The notes beneath the pieces were generated by a model, which was not told the origin of the DNA, searched no databases, and saw only the letters and a list, made by a program, of their open reading frames with translations. DNA of 64,000 bases from Diphasiastrum complanatum (Eukaryota; Streptophyta; Lycopodiopsida; Lycopodiales; Lycopodiaceae). A program made the position numbers and the translations under genes. The DNA lies in the NCBI GenBank assembly GCA_029204225.1, contig CM055111.1, positions 5,364,403 through 5,428,402 on the forward strand, given 5' to 3'. Each line of letters opens with the position of its first letter. Position 1 is the first letter of the stretch. This document shows, in pieces, positions 10,480-22,537 of the stretch.

Positions 10480-11520
10480 ATTGGCCGGATCTCAGATTCA
10501 TTCAGCGGTAGAGTCCAAGGATGTTGGATCTTGCTGGTACAGTGGAATTCAATCTAGATTTTAAGGGATCTGATCAATAAGATAGGCCGATAGTGTGATT
10601 TTAGGTCTCAGGTGGTTTTTCCTTGATAACTTTTTGATCCTTGCTCCGATTGGCTTAATATTTTATCAGTAGCTAGATCTGGTGTAGATCTAACTACTGA
10701 TCTGGTGTGCGAAGGTTACTCATGCGAGAGCTGGCCGTGCAAAGGTTCTTTCACTATTTTGTAGTCAAAAAACTTGATTTTTCAAAAAAATATCGGGAAG
10801 AGACTCTTGCACCTTTTACAGGAGCTATATCTGGTATGGATCTAGCTCTGAAAATCTCTATGAAGGTTAACTCTTGTAAGAAGTAAAATTTTCACAGTTT
10901 GCGAGGGTTCAAAAACACATTTTTGCTCTGATCTTCACCAATAATTTGTACTAACTCTCGCAGACTTCATCACTTATGTAAAAGGGCATTTTGTATCCCA
11001 TGGAATGGTTTGCGAAGGTTACTTGTGCAAGGATTTGATGGATCTTCTAATTTTAGTGATTTTTAGGCACTCAAGTCCAATTTTCTACTCACTGGAATCA
11101 AACTAACCTTCACAGGCTCTTCTGTGTCCTTGTCTCACTGATATGGAACTTCAAAATTCTCTACGAAGGTTCTTGGCCACTGGAACTGAAAATTTTTGTG
11201 TTTGCAAGGATTTTTGCTAGATTTTCTTGTCTTTTTTTTACTAGGAACCTTTGCAAGAGTACTTTAACTGGGAACTAACCTTCGCAAGCTTCTCTGTGCC
11301 TTGGTCTCACTGAGATGGAACTTCTGAGAGCTTTGTGAAGGTTCTTATGAAGATCTAAAATCTTTTTATTTTTTTACAAAAGGATTTTTTGAATTTTTTA
11401 TTGTTTTTTTTTTTTGTATTTTAATATCTGCTTAGAACTAACTCTCGTAGGCTTCTGTGCAGGTCAAGGACAGTACCTTGGAGCTGTTGTCAGTCATGCA
11501 AAGGTTGGTTCCCACTGGTT
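10480..11520 (-). other. Gypsy untranslated leader with GCGAAGGTT-type motifs
   Basis: There is no coding. The stretch contains at least ten copies of GCGAAGGTT, GAAGGTTCTT, AACCTTCGCAAGC or close variants in both orientations (for example 10709, 10861, 11022, 11109, 11163, 11277, 11336). The same motif fills the leader of the better preserved element at 55.9-57.06 kb, so this is the leader of the minus-strand fragment at 9.96-10.47 kb. The PBS expected near 11500 is not seen. Confidence 0.6.
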
Positions 11521-11554
11521 TTGGAGAAAACAAAATTTGATGAGATTTTTGTCT

Positions 11555-11678
<124 letters not shown>

Positions 11679-11689
11679 GAGGTTAGCTC

Positions 11690-12234
11690 ATTTGCTCATT
11701 TTGCTTACTAATGGAGAAACATTAGCAATGAAAACCAAACAGCATGTGAGCTAGAAAGCAAAAGCAAACACACACAAAAGGGCATTAGCAAGTATGGAAT
11801 AGCAAATGAGGATGCTTCTCTCCAAAATGGTATAGTTTCCTCCTCCTCATTAAGCATGAAAAATATGATACAAAATGGTGTCTTTTTATCAATGGGGAAG
11901 GCCCTTGCCCCTTAATCCTATTGGTTACTCCTAATAATATGGACTTTAATTCACACCATTCACTTTGGGTCCAATCTAATCCAAGGTTCCTAAAAACGTA
12001 CATTGGAAACCACATGATACATGTGAGTTTCACTTTGGATCCAACTTTGTAAGTTTAGTCTAAGTTTATTAACTTGACATTATGGCCTCAAGTTTTATTT
12101 AATTAACAATAGCGCCCAAGTCTTTTATTTTGATTACAACTTGACTTGTGTGCTCATTGGGCCATGGACTTATGCACACAGGATGCCACGACCCTCGCAA
12201 CTATTTTTATTTTTCCGACTTTATTTATTTACAA
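11690..12234 (-). mobile_element. Gypsy LTR, minus orientation, partial
   Basis: It shares several blocks with the LTR at 57099-57810: CTTAATCCTATTGGTTACTC versus TGAATCCTATTGGTCCAGTC; ACTTGACATTATGGCC versus ACTTGACATTTAGGCC; and GTGTGCTCATTGGGCC with CACACAGGATGCCACGACCC versus GTGTGATCATTGGG with CACACGTAGGGTGCCAAATCCC. Together with the leader and gag fragment it forms the truncated 5' end of a minus-strand element. Its outer end abuts the next LTR at 12237. Confidence 0.65.
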
Positions 12235-12236
12235 TA

Positions 12237-13509
12237 TGTTGGGAATACTGACGTACTATACCAACAAGGTTAATATAGATTTTGTAGTGAATAGTGTCGT
12301 TCCCACAGAGAACAGCGTTAGAAAGTTATGTATTTTGTACAATTTATGGCAAACGGTTTTGAGTGTTATTCTGCTTGTCGACGAACATTAAAAAGTAACC
12401 AATATTACTTATATTTGGGGTGTGTTGTGTTGATAGTTTCAGAACAACAATTTGGCCTCTATCAAATTGAATGAAACGCATTCTACAGATGAGAAGTTAT
12501 CAGAGTAGTACAGCCGTACTACACTCTGGCTGATTAAGGTGTCAACAAAGAGTCGAGAATTGTTTGATATATTTGCGACTGTGCAGACAATTAATTAATC
12601 GCGTTCGCGAACTGTTCGTTTCTAGATAGAAGTCCTCAACAACTAAAGTCCAAATTAATGGTTAAAGAACACGAATAGTTTTAGAGCACGTTAGAAACTT
12701 ATGTCAGTTACAGTCAGGAACAGATCAAAGACTTAATTCTTTAGACAGGGACTGTCATCTCATTTGTATACATACAGCTTAATTCAATGATCGTGCTAGA
12801 TTGTACCAAAGATAGTCATTATTCGAGTGCCGAAAAGAAAGTATTCGCGACAGACAAATAAAATGATTTCAAGACAATTCTTTAGAGCATGTTTTACGGA
12901 TACACAACAAACGGCTGTAATGCACTAGAGTGTCTGTCTGATCAGAGAGCAATTCATGTAATGCGTTAGAGATTGCTAGTAGACTCAAGATCACTCACAC
13001 TTAGCAGTGCGGAGAACAGAGATAAGGGAGAATAACTCACAGAACTCTATTCACTTCTTCAACCTCTTACATATGCATAAACTCTTCTCTCTTGATACTC
13101 GAGACTGAAGTGTGAGATCAATATATGCTCTACGGGACAAACAAACACACCTCTAAAACAACAGGTGTGTCACTCCCACGAAAGGGTCTAGTTAACAATT
13201 AGATTGAAAATACATTCAATTATACCATGAAAGGTATATTTAGCTAAGAGTTAAGATTACTCTAGTTTAACATGTCTTTCCATATCTAGTCGTTTCGTAT
13301 GGACGACCTAGTAAAGGTTATCCAAGGCAATGTCTTTCCTTTTAAAGGTCTTTCCCTTTATTATAAGGCAAGTACTTAGGAGATATATTCTCAAAAAATG
13401 ACTTACGCCTCTTCATGATTTATACTTATCCGGCTCATATCTTCATTTCCGAGTATATCATGACATATTTACGTTGATATTCAATATTTAATAATTTCAT
13501 GGCATCACA
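12237..13509 (-). mobile_element. Athila-like 3' LTR (1273 bp)
   Basis: This is the reverse complement of the LTR at 21193-22455 over its whole length, with scattered substitutions and about 10 extra bases near its U5 end (CAGTATTCCC). In element orientation it starts TGTGATGCCATGAAATTATT at 13509 and ends CCCAACA at 12237. A polypurine tract precedes the start, so this is the downstream LTR of the minus-strand half-element. Confidence 0.92.
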
Positions 13510-13523
13510 TATCCCCTTCCTCA
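13510..13523 (-). other. Polypurine tract of the Athila-like element
   Basis: On the minus strand TGAGGAAGGGGATA lies directly before the LTR start at 13509, as needed for plus-strand DNA priming. Confidence 0.8.
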
Positions 13524-14640
13524 AATGTGAAATGTCCTCGTGAACATATCATTTTCATTTCGAGGATTATTCGCGAAACATTCTTGTTCTTCAGATGTTC
13601 GTTAAGACGAAAAGATATTTTTTCATATTATTCGTCCTTTAGATATTTCTTCGTCTTAGAGAATATGTGTCTTGCTATTTCTTTAATTGAATAGTTGTTT
13701 TGAGTTGATCTTTAAATTGTTGATGAAAACTGGAATCAAACTTCAAAACATCTTTAAACTTCAAAAAAAAATCAGCATCCCATAAAAACATCAGCACAAC
13801 AAAGGCATGATGAATGTTTATGAACGATTCAATTCTTCATATAATTTCTAAGCAAACTCCAAGTTTTGTTGAGCTTCAATCAACAACAAGTCTTCTTTTG
13901 ATTTTGTGTAACGGCCAACTGGTAAGTTGTTGAATTCTTCTAGCTTGATCAAGAGCAATGTTCCATTGAACAGCTCCTGAGTTAACTTTGTATCTTCATC
14001 TGAATCACTACGTAGGGTGATTTCTTTACAGTAACGAGCTGAAAATCTAATAAAATTGCTTTTAACATAAATATTCTAAACGAAAAATAATGTCTTTGCC
14101 GCGAAAGTACCAAACTGCCGAAAAGAATATGTACAGAAGTGCTTGTAACGGAATGACTTCCTTCTATCTTGCAGATTATGTCGAATTTCTGCAAAATATT
14201 CTACAAGGTTTCGCTCCAAATTCACATAAAGACTGAATAGTTCAGGATAGGCCATATTTATATTAATCAGCAACCCTGCATTGTCAAATGCACCTAAATC
14301 CGTAACAGCTTGTGGTTTGTACAATTGAAACTATGACTTTCACTTCCAAAAATGTTGCTTATTGTCTTCGTTCCTCAAAAATTGAAATTCTTTGATTCGA
14401 ATATATTCTAGAGCATACATAGCCACAGAGCCTATGTATAACTCTCCTGATCCGAAAGGCACGACCTGGAACTTTCCCTGGATTATGCCCCAATAGAGAC
14501 ATCATTTTTGTTTGATAGAGAGTTGGGCCCATAACCAGAGAAAGTCGTCCTTCTCCCAAGGTTGCTTCCATTCGTCGAAGGTGATGCCTACTACGCCTGG
14601 TAGCATCATGTAATCCACACGCCATTGCAATTCAATATAA
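13524..14640 (-). pseudogene. Decayed end of the env-position ORF and 3' spacer
   Basis: Short minus-strand frames (13982-14194, 14076-14324, 14359-14625) lie between the coiled-coil ORF and the PPT. The frame 14625-14359 starts ACGLHDATRRSRHHLRRMEA, a plausible continuation of the ORF upstream. Stops and frameshifts prevent a continuous reading. From 13524 to 13980 nothing coding is seen. Confidence 0.4.
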
Positions 14641-15304
14641 GTGCATGTGGACACCATTTTCAGAAGCGTTCAGCAAATGCATGGAATCTGTCAGCACATA
14701 CCTTCGACTGATTGGCTCGTGTTCGCTTTGGTTGTGTAGATACACTTGCCAAATCTTGAGTGTGCAACTCAATAGCCAACTTCCGATCTTCCAATTGTTG
14801 CTTGAGATTTGACAGCTCCTGTTCGAGCTTGTCGAAATTCGCCATAGCCTCCAAATATTGGTCTGAGGCTCTGGAACATGATGGTACAGCTTCATGTTGC
14901 TGTGTAAGGTCATCAATGCAAAGCAAGGCCTGAAGATATTCTTCGTGTGAATCGGGCCTGCTGCAAGATGGGGTGGCTTCACTCGAGAGCTCCTTCAGCT
15001 CAACCAACTCTTCCTCGACAAGTGCCTTTGATTCCTTGAGTGGTTGCAAAAATTCGATTCGAAAATTTTTGAGCATCTGGCCTTGGAGCCGGTTTAGCTT
15101 TGTGAGGTCGACTGTGACTGACCCTGCATTGCTGCACAAAGATAGAGTAGCTTCTGTCTTTATTCGCGTCATGCGCTCCTCCTGTAAATATTTTTGGAGG
15201 GCGACATTATGTTGATTCGTCGCCAGAAGTTGTTGCTTCAAAGAATTATTTTGAGTCTGAAAATTGTCAGACTTGGCCTCAATCGTCTTATTCATCTTCT
15301 TCAA
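14632..15304 (-). pseudogene. Env-position ORF, C-terminal coiled coil
   Basis: The 214-codon frame 15304-14660 is rich in heptad-like Glu/Leu/Lys: NNSLKQQLLATNQHNVALQ, KALVEEELVELKELSSEA, FDKLEQELSNLKQQLEDRK. A long coiled coil is clear. A Ser-rich PSCSR motif occurs twice (ATPSCSRPDSHEEYLQALL and AVPSCSRASDQYLEAM), a small internal repeat. It continues the ORF that starts near 16.5 kb. In Athila-like elements an ORF of unknown role sits between integrase and the 3' LTR. I see no signal peptide or transmembrane helix here, so an envelope function is not supported. Confidence 0.6.
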
Positions 15305-15328
15305 AGAATTAGTTTCGTTTATTAGAGT

Positions 15329-15985
15329 CTAAAGTTGTGTTTCGAGAGAATGATTTCGTTCAATCAGCTTCGTGTTGTCTGATTTGAGCGAATCGATCTT
15401 CTCGTAGGATGCCTTTAGATCCTCTTGGCATCTCCTTTCTGAGTTAACAAACTCCATGGTAATCTTTTGATGGTACTTGTCCATCTCATAAACTTCAGCC
15501 ACTAGATTTTTGGCTTTCTCTGTCATGGTGTGAAACCACTGGGGCTGGTTGTCTAGTTCGTCTTCATCTTCAATAGGTGCCCCAGTGTCGCCTTCAGCAG
15601 TTGTTCGTCCTTTGTCTGATGTGTCGGACTGGGTTGCATCATCATCAATGGTGGATGCACTTTGCTGCTTTTGGGATGTGAAAGCAGATGTTAGCTTTGA
15701 AGAATCAGCAGTAGCAGCAACTCCATCGGTATCCATGGCCACAGCTAGAACTGTATCTGATTGGGATTGTGCAACATCAATGTCCATAGCAGTGGTAGCT
15801 ACTACTCCGACTGCTGGTGCAGCATCTAATGTAGTCGGGTTGGGAATAGTCAGGAGACTAGAAAGATCAATTGGCTTTGGAGCCAACAACCTTCACGTCA
15901 GCATGGTTTTCTCTTGCTCAGTGAAAATTTCAAAATGAGCGCACAATCGAGAAAGATGGGCTCCAACTCCAGAAAACTTTTGATG
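15329..15985 (-). pseudogene. Env-position ORF, middle acidic region
   Basis: The frame 15889-15329 carries DIDVAQSQSDTVLAVAMDTD, a Thr/Ser/Asp-rich low-complexity stretch (DEDELDNQPQWFHTMTEKAK) and then the start of the coiled coil (SEDLKASYEKIDSLKSD type). Upstream sequence to 15985 continues the same protein through one stop: GVGAHLSRLCAHFEIFTEQE. Stops at about 15895 and 15305 break the ORF. Confidence 0.6.
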
Positions 15986-15986
15986 T

Positions 15987-16721
15987 TTAATCTAGCACAA
16001 AAAAAGCCTTGTATGTAATAACGTTGAAGCAAACTAGATTACCCGCTAGTGCGTCCAATATATAACCAAAATTCTGAACTGAAATTGTGGCATCGGCATC
16101 TGTCAAAAATATTGTCTGGTTCACGTATTTACAGAACAGCTTAAATGTTGTATCTCGAATCATGGAGATTTTGTACCCCTTCGTGGGTACGAAGCAGTTG
16201 CTTAGAAAGTGGGCCATTTCATCCACTGAATCTTTATTTGTCGAAACCATCTTCCCATCCACTGGTAATCCGAGGGCTGTGCAGAACATGTCTTCAGAGA
16301 TAGTGAAGACTTTGCCTCGTACGTGAACTTTGAAGTCCACCTCAGAAACTGAATGGATAGAGTTCACAAATTCAGTACTGACGTCTAACAGGATTATGAA
16401 AGGGTCCACTTTCAGATCACCCAACCTGCATCGATCCAAAAAGGACTTGATGGATGTCAGGCGGATTCCTGCGCATGTTTTCCAAATGATAGTAGAACTA
16501 GAACTCGATCCGGAAGCCATTGGTCGAATGTTTGACGATAGCTCCGTAGATCGCAATAGTTCGTATGAGGGTGCTTTGATCGCAAAGAGAATGAGAGTAG
16601 GAAAGCATAAACTCGCAGGCAGAAAGTGTAAGAAAGAAAAATGGAAAATAACTCTGATATGCGAAAGCGGTGTGGAAGAGATGATGACATGGCATGGTGA
16701 CATGACATCTGTCATTTTCAT
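15987..16721 (-). pseudogene. Env-position ORF, N-terminal plant-transposon-type domain
   Basis: A 244-codon minus-strand frame. The likely start is the internal Met followed by ASGSSSSSTIIWK near 16520, because the upstream part is hydrophobic and atypical. The body VEVDFKVHVRGKVFTISEDM-like, followed by FCTALGLPVDGKM and EMAHFLSNCFVPTKGYKIS, resembles the globular domain encoded after integrase in many plant Athila-type elements. A related frame occurs at 49.24-49.65 kb (KFYITFQGATHKVHVNEATL). The function is unknown. Confidence 0.6.
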
Positions 16722-16809
16722 TTATGGAGGACGTGCTTGGCTCAGAGTTTCAAATTATGATTTGACAAATGTCGATCGTAATGACGGAAGACCGTTTGTG
16801 AAAAGAAAA

Positions 16810-17342
16810 AAAATAAATTAAGAAGAAACAATATATGTTTGATATGTGAGTGTACACACGTGTAAATAAAGATGATCACGTGGCCATCATCTTTAATGGA
16901 TGAATACAAAAAGTAGGTTGAGAGATTCTCAAGAGATTCTCGAAAATATGCTAGAAAGATTCTAGAAAGTTTTGCAAAACCTGCTTGTGGGATCCTAGAA
17001 AACGATACAGAAACTCACAAAAATTTTCTCGAAAATTTTGGTAAGATACTACAAAATTTCTCGAAATATTCTTGAAAATGAAAATTTATAACAATCTCTC
17101 AAACGAAAGCTAGAAAACTACTCGAAAAATTGGAGAAAAATGCTAGAAAAAATTCTAGAAAAATTCTAGAAAACGGTCCATGAAAATTAAAACACGTTTT
17201 GATTAACAAATTGAGTGTCGCAAAAAATTCTCGAAAGTTTCTCAAAAATACTTTGAAAGTACCAGAAAAGATAAATAAAAATTCACGATCAATTCTAAAA
17301 AAATACTAGAAAAGAATAAGAACAATAATAAAAAAATTCTGG
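16810..17342 (-). other. Spacer between integrase and env-position ORF, rich in TTCnnGAA
   Basis: AT-rich non-coding DNA made of degenerate TTCTAGAAAA/TTCTCGAAAA units. Perfect TTCnnGAA palindromes, the core inverted pair of a heat-shock element, lie at 16937, 16960, 17026, 17058, 17069, 17153, 17164 and 17228. Two pairs are exactly 11 bp apart. Whether they bind heat-shock factors is not shown by sequence. Confidence 0.7.
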
Positions 17343-18745
17343 TCAAAGGTAGTATTTTTTCAATCTGGACCCATTAATACGTGTAGGTAACAGTTCACCT
17401 TCAAGTGATTGAAGTTGTACAGAACCATTGTCAAACACCTCTATGACTTTATAAGGTCCAAGCCATCTCATGTGGAGTTTTCCGAGAAACTTTTGTTGTC
17501 GACTGTCATATATCAACGCAAAGTCCTCAGCTTTAAGATCACATTGCTTAATATGACTGTCATACTTCTTCTTCTTTTGTTCTTGGATTTCCTCATTTCT
17601 CACGAGCTTCAACTAGTTCTTCAATATTGGTCAACCTTTCGTTAATACAGTCTTCATCTGATCGTTGAGCTTGAATACGAAAAGTTTTCACCTCAAATTC
17701 AATAGGCAAAATAGGATGAATACCATACGTAAGAAAATATGGTGTCTGTTTCGTCATGATTTTTTCTGTATTACGATAAGCCCAGAGAACTGATGGAATG
17801 TTTCTGATCCCAATCCATTGCATGTGCAATAGTAATTTTGTTCAGGATCTTACATAAAATTCCATTAGCTCTCTCTGTCAACCTGTTTGCTTTTGGATTA
17901 TACGGTGTAGTTTTTCTGTGTTTAATCAGAAAATATGTTGTCAGTAACTGTATAGTGTCATTTAGAAAATGTGTACCTCGGTCACCTACTAGTTCAAGTG
18001 GACAACCATATCTTGTGATAATAAATTTGAATAAGAACATCGCGACAGTTTTCGCATCGTTTCGTTTCGTCGCCTCTGCTTCAACGTTCTTTGTAGCATA
18101 CTCCGTTGCAACTAGAATATAATGACATTTCGTATGTCGAGTCACAGGTTTGATTGGACCAACAAAGTCAATCCCTCACTTCTCAAATGGTGCAAGAGGC
18201 AGGATTGGTGTCAACGGCCAATTCATTGCTTTTGTAGGCTTGCCAGATACGAACGAACATCTTTGAACATTGTTGGCCACCAATACTTGGCAGTCAATAT
18301 CTTATTAACTGTGTTCTTAAAGACAAAGTGTCCTCCAGCATCTTCTAAGTGCAAGGCTTTAACGACTTTTTTAATGTCTTCAGTTTTGAGACATCTTCGT
18401 AGTTGATGGTCAGCACCAAGCTTGTACAGAACATTGTTAATAATCGTATAAGGTGCTACCTTATATCGAAAAACTGTCTTTTGCTCGAAATCATAACCAT
18501 CCGGATATATCTGATCCTTGATATAAGTAATGATATCAGAATATAACAAATTGGTGGAAGAAATTTCAAATAGATGTTCGTCTGGAAAATCATCATTGAT
18601 AGGTTCTTCAATTTTTCCAATGTTGAGTCGCGATAGATAATCAACATTTGTATGATACTTTCCTTGACGATGATAAGTGAATTCCTGCAGAAGTAGAACC
18701 CATCGAGCAATTCGTCCTGATAGATCTGGTTTATTTACAAGATAC
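17343..18745 (-). pseudogene. pol: Athila-like RNase H end and integrase
   Basis: Order on the minus strand: the RNase H tail (LKYLVNKPDLSGRIARWVLL, from 18745), then the integrase zinc domain (HLEDAGGHFV ... ASLQKQ, frame 18549-18223), the core with TKCHYILVATEYATK, GDRGTHFLN and NRLTERANG (frame 18145-17771), and the C-terminal module with LVNEEIQEQKKKKYDSHI-type and LHMRWLGPYKVIEVFDNGS sequence (17612-17343). The first catalytic Asp region is poorly preserved and there are at least three frame breaks. The upstream RNase H and RT are missing at 18745 but are found on the plus strand ending near 26630. Confidence 0.88.
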
Positions 18746-18749
18746 TTAA

Positions 18750-18876
18750 ACCTATGGACTCAATCCTAGATGGCATCTTGGCCTCACACGTGTGAGACCC
18801 ACTTATGCACATAATTTACGATATACTACATGGCTAGATTTGCCAACATATGCAATTTTTCACACTCCTCCTCAAA
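18750..18876 (-). mobile_element. Copia 3' LTR start, truncated
   Basis: After the end of Copia pol, the minus strand reads GATTTGAGGAGGAG, a PPT-like purine run, then TGTGAAAAATTGCATATGTT. About 125 bp of this LTR remain before the Athila RNase H sequence. It includes CACACGTGTGAG. Confidence 0.5.
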
Positions 18877-18879
18877 TCT

Positions 18880-20990
18880 AGCCTTGGAAATTATAATAAT
18901 CTTATCAATCACTCCAATTGAAGATCTTAGCTTGACAAATGAATTCTTAGGTAAGGATTTAGTGAATAGATCAACTAAGTGATTTAATGAAGACACATGT
19001 TGGAGCTTGATCTCTTAGGCTTGCACTTTCTCCCTCACAAAATGATGATCAATCTCGATGTGCTTGCTCCTTGCATATTAGTAGCAAGTGATTGGGATGA
19101 TTGGTTGTCACAATAGATGATAGGGATCTCCTCCTCAGTGACATGAAGCTCCACCAATAGCCTCTTGAGCCATAAGACCTCCCTGCATGTTGATGTCAAG
19201 GCCTTATACTTGGATTCTGTGGAAGATAAAGAGATTGTATCTTGCTTTTTGGAAAGCCATGATACTACTCCCTCACGTAAGAAGGTGGAAAGTTCACTTA
19301 TTGACTTTTGATTCACTTTTTCACCTACAAAATCCGAGTCACTATAGGCTCTTAAGCCAAGATTAGTCCCTTTATACAATATGCCAAAATTCTTAGTTGA
19401 TGAAATATATCTAAGAACCCTTTTGGCCATCTTCCAATGAGATACCAAAGGACTTTGCATGAATTGGATTAACATTCCAACACTATAACTAAGATCAGGT
19501 CTAGTTATAGTTAAATATATCAAGGAGCCTATAAGCCTTCTATATAAAGTGATGTCCTCATAGGATGCTTCATCACCATCAATAGATGCTTTTACATGTT
19601 GCTCCATTGGAGTCTCAATGCCTTTACAATCCTTCATTCCAAATCTATCTAGTATGGATGTACCATATTTAGATTGACAAATGAAACTAAATTCACATCC
19701 TCTTATGGCCTTTATTCCTAGAATGAAGCTCAATAGGCCGAGATCTACCATTTTAAACTCTTTAGATGATGCAATTTTTACATCTCTTATTCCATCTAGA
19801 TCATTACCACTCAAAATAATGTCATCAACATACAATACAAGAATAATGATCTTCCCATCATGAAATCTTATGTACAATGATGGATCATAAGTACTCAAAA
19901 CAAAGCTGATGGAGATAAGAAAAGAGTTTAGCCTAGAGTACCATGCTCTAGGTGCTTGCTTGAGTCCGTAGAGACTCTTCTTCAAAAAACACACCTTCAC
20001 TTCATGCTTTTCCTTGATGAAGCCCTCAAGTTGCCTCATGTAGATCTCTTCCTCCAAGTAGCCATTGAGGAAGGCATTTGTAAAATCAAGCTGGAATAGC
20101 TCCCAATTGAAGGTAGTTGCAAGACTTATGATCTTTAATAGTAACAAGCTTAGCCACATGAGCAAAAGTTTCATCATAATCAATTCCTTTGGTTTGTAGA
20201 AACCCTTTTGCTACAATAATAGCTCTATGCTTACTTATTGATCCATCTTGATTATACTTCAATCTATACACCCACTTGCAATCAAGTCGTTTCTTCCCTT
20301 AAGGAAGATTTACAAGCTCCCAAGTATGATTCTCCATGAGAGCATCATATCCACTTGCATTAGCATCCATCCAACTCTTTGATTTACAAGCATTTTCATA
20401 GCAAGGTGGTTCATCAAGCATTGAAGTAAGAAAAGTGTAAGATGTGAAAGATGAAGTGCCTTCCCTTCGATCACCTTTGCCATCATAAGTGAGTCTCAAT
20501 GGCTCGACTCTTGCTCTTGTCGATCTTCTTGGAGTCCTTGGATCTTGAGGTGGATCCTCGAGATCTTCGTCACTTTGAAGATACTCCTTCATCCTAGCAT
20601 GGTCTTTGGCATCAAGATGATTAGTAGCATTGTCACTTCATTTCACAAGCATGTCCTTCATAAAAAATAACATCCTACTCATTATTACTTTCTTAGTGAT
20701 GGGATTGAAGACTCTATATCCCACAAAGATGCCTTTGATGGAGGTTGCATCATCCTTCTTCCTTGTATCCAAGGATTGGTTTACATAGCAAGTGGATTCA
20801 AAAAATTTGAGATTCTTGAGATTGGGATCCTCTCCAAATAGAGCTTCATGTGGTGTGATTCTTCCAATGGCTTGGTCGAGCAATCTATTGCATAAGAAAT
20901 TAGCACATGTGATTGCCTCATCCCAAAATGGTTTGGGTAGAGAGGAATCTAGCCTTAAGGCCCAACCTTTTGTGCCATAGCTCCACATTA
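18880..20990 (-). pseudogene. pol: Copia pol: integrase end, RT and RNase H
   Basis: Minus strand: the integrase tail (KPFWDEAITCANFLCNRLL, frame 20988-20638), a variable linker with PRRSTRARVEPLRLTYDG (20592-20299), then RT (KGFLQTKGIDYDETFAHVAK; FTNAFLNGYLEEEIYMRQLEG; YVDDIILSGNDLDG) and RNase H (AYSDSDFVGE, SKYKALTSTCREVLWLKRL) in the 382-codon frame 20183-19035. The reading continues to DHHFVREKVQA and NHLVDLFTKSLPKNSF, the normal end of Copia pol. The RT/RNase H frame is nearly intact and the catalytic YVDD is kept. Frameshifts at about 20100-20270 and the loss of the integrase core make it dead. Confidence 0.92.
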
Positions 20991-20999
20991 GAGATCTCC

Positions 21000-21188
21000 A
21001 CCTTTGCCAAATTCACACTCTCCATTGCAACATTAGTGTCTAGTTAAACAATCTATCTTGTTTAAAACCCTTTGCTATGCATTCACCATTCTTAAGGATG
21101 GAACAAACTCCATGCTTAAATTGTACATCTAGCCCATTATCCATTAATTGCCTAACGCTTAAAAAATTCTTGGTTAACTTGTTGGGGG
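21000..21188 (-). pseudogene. pol: Copia gag-pre-integrase remnant
   Basis: The minus strand reads KLTKNFLSVRQLMDNGLDVQ and CSILKNGECIAKGFKQ. This is nearly the same as the plus-strand copy at 48.36-48.49 kb. The integrase zinc finger and catalytic core that should follow are deleted, so this piece joins directly to the integrase tail at 20990. It is cut at 21188-21192 by the Athila-like LTR. Confidence 0.85.
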
Positions 21189-21192
21189 TATA

Positions 21193-22455
21193 TGTGATGC
21201 CACAAAATTATTAAATATTGAATATCAATGTAAATATGGCATGATATACTCGAAAATGAAGATATGAGCCGGATAAGTATAAATCATGAACAGGCCTTAG
21301 TCATTTTTCGAGAATATATCTCCTAAGTACTTGCCTTATAATAAAGGGAAAGACCTTTAAAAGGAAAGACATTGCCTTGGATAACCTTTACTAGGTCGTC
21401 CATACAAAACGACTAGATATGGAAAGACATGTTAAACTAGAGTAATCTTAACTCTTAGTTAAATATACCTTTCATGGTATAATTGAACGTATTTTCAATC
21501 TAATTGTTAACTAGACCCTTTTGTGAGAGCGACACACCTGTTGTTTTAGAGGTGTGTTTGTTCGTCCCGTAGAACATATATTGATCTCACACTTCAGTCT
21601 TGAGCATGGAGAGAGAAGAGTTTATGCATATGTAAGAGGTTGAAGAAGTGAATAGAGTTCTGTGAGTTATTCTCCCTTATCTTTATTCTCTGCACTGCTA
21701 AGTGTGAGTGATCTTGAGTCTACTAGCAATCTCTAACGCATTACATAAATTACTCTCTGATCAGACAGACACTCTAGTGCATTACAGTCGTTTGTTGTGT
21801 ATCCGGAAAACATGCTCTAAAGAACTGTCTTAAAACCATCTTATTGGTCTGGTGCGAATACTTTCTTTTCAACACTCAAATAACGACTATCTTTGGTACA
21901 ATCTAACACGATCATTGAATAAAGTTGTATGTATACAAATGAGATGACAGTCCCTATCTGAAGAATTGAGTCTTTGATCTGTTTTCCTAATTGTAACTGA
22001 CATAAGTTTCTAACGTGCTCTAAAACTATTCGTGTTCTTTAACCATTAATTTGGACTTTAGTTGTTGAGGACTTTTGTCTAGAAATGGACAATTCGCGAA
22101 TGCAATTAATTGATTGTCTGCACAGTCGCGAATACATTGAACAATTCTCGACTCTTTGTTGACACCTTAATCAACCAGAGTGTAGTACAGCAATACTACT
22201 CTGATAACATATCATTTGTAGAATGCGTTTCATTCGATTTGATAGAGGCCAGATTGTTGTTCTGAAATTATCAACACAACACACCCCAAATATAAGTAAC
22301 ACTGGTTACTTTTTAATGTCTGTCGACAACCAGAATAACACTTGAAACCATTTGCCATAAATTGTACCAAATACATAACTTTCTAACGCTGTCCTTTGTG
22401 GGAACGACACTATTTACTACAAAATCTATATTAACCTTGTTGGTATAGTACAACA
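21193..22455 (+). mobile_element. Athila-like 5' LTR (1263 bp)
   Basis: It starts TGTGATGCCACAAAATTATT and ends GTACAACA, 12 bp before a tRNA-Asp primer site, so it is the upstream LTR of the plus-strand half-element. It is the inverted partner of 12237-13509. A GTGGGAACGACACTATTTAC-type U5 end is shared with related LTRs. The base sequence before it (GTATA) does not match the sequence after the partner LTR (TATTG in element orientation), so no target duplication is visible. Confidence 0.93.
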
Positions 22456-22467
22456 TATACCAATTTT

Positions 22468-22485
22468 TGGTGCCATTGCCGGGGA
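22468..22485 (+). other. Primer-binding site, tRNA-Asp type
   Basis: TGGTGCCATTGCCGGGGA matches 16 of 18 positions of TGGCGCCGTTGCCGGGGA, the tRNA-Asp PBS used by plant Athila-type elements. Both differences are transitions. Confidence 0.88.
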
Positions 22486-22537
22486 TAGTTTAGGAAAGTT
22501 ATAAGAAATCTGACACATCCATCTCCATCTCTAGTGT

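Noticed and set aside
14660-16721. True envelope gene of the Athila-like element
   Set aside because: Position fits, but no signal peptide, transmembrane helix or cleavage site is visible; the preserved parts are a globular domain and a coiled coil.
18880-20990. Active Copia element
   Set aside because: RT and RNase H are nearly open, but gag, protease and the integrase core are missing and the LTR is truncated.
22468-22485. tRNA gene
   Set aside because: Only the 3' complement of a tRNA is present; it is a primer-binding site. The same applies to 6764, 34421, 36983 and 57077.
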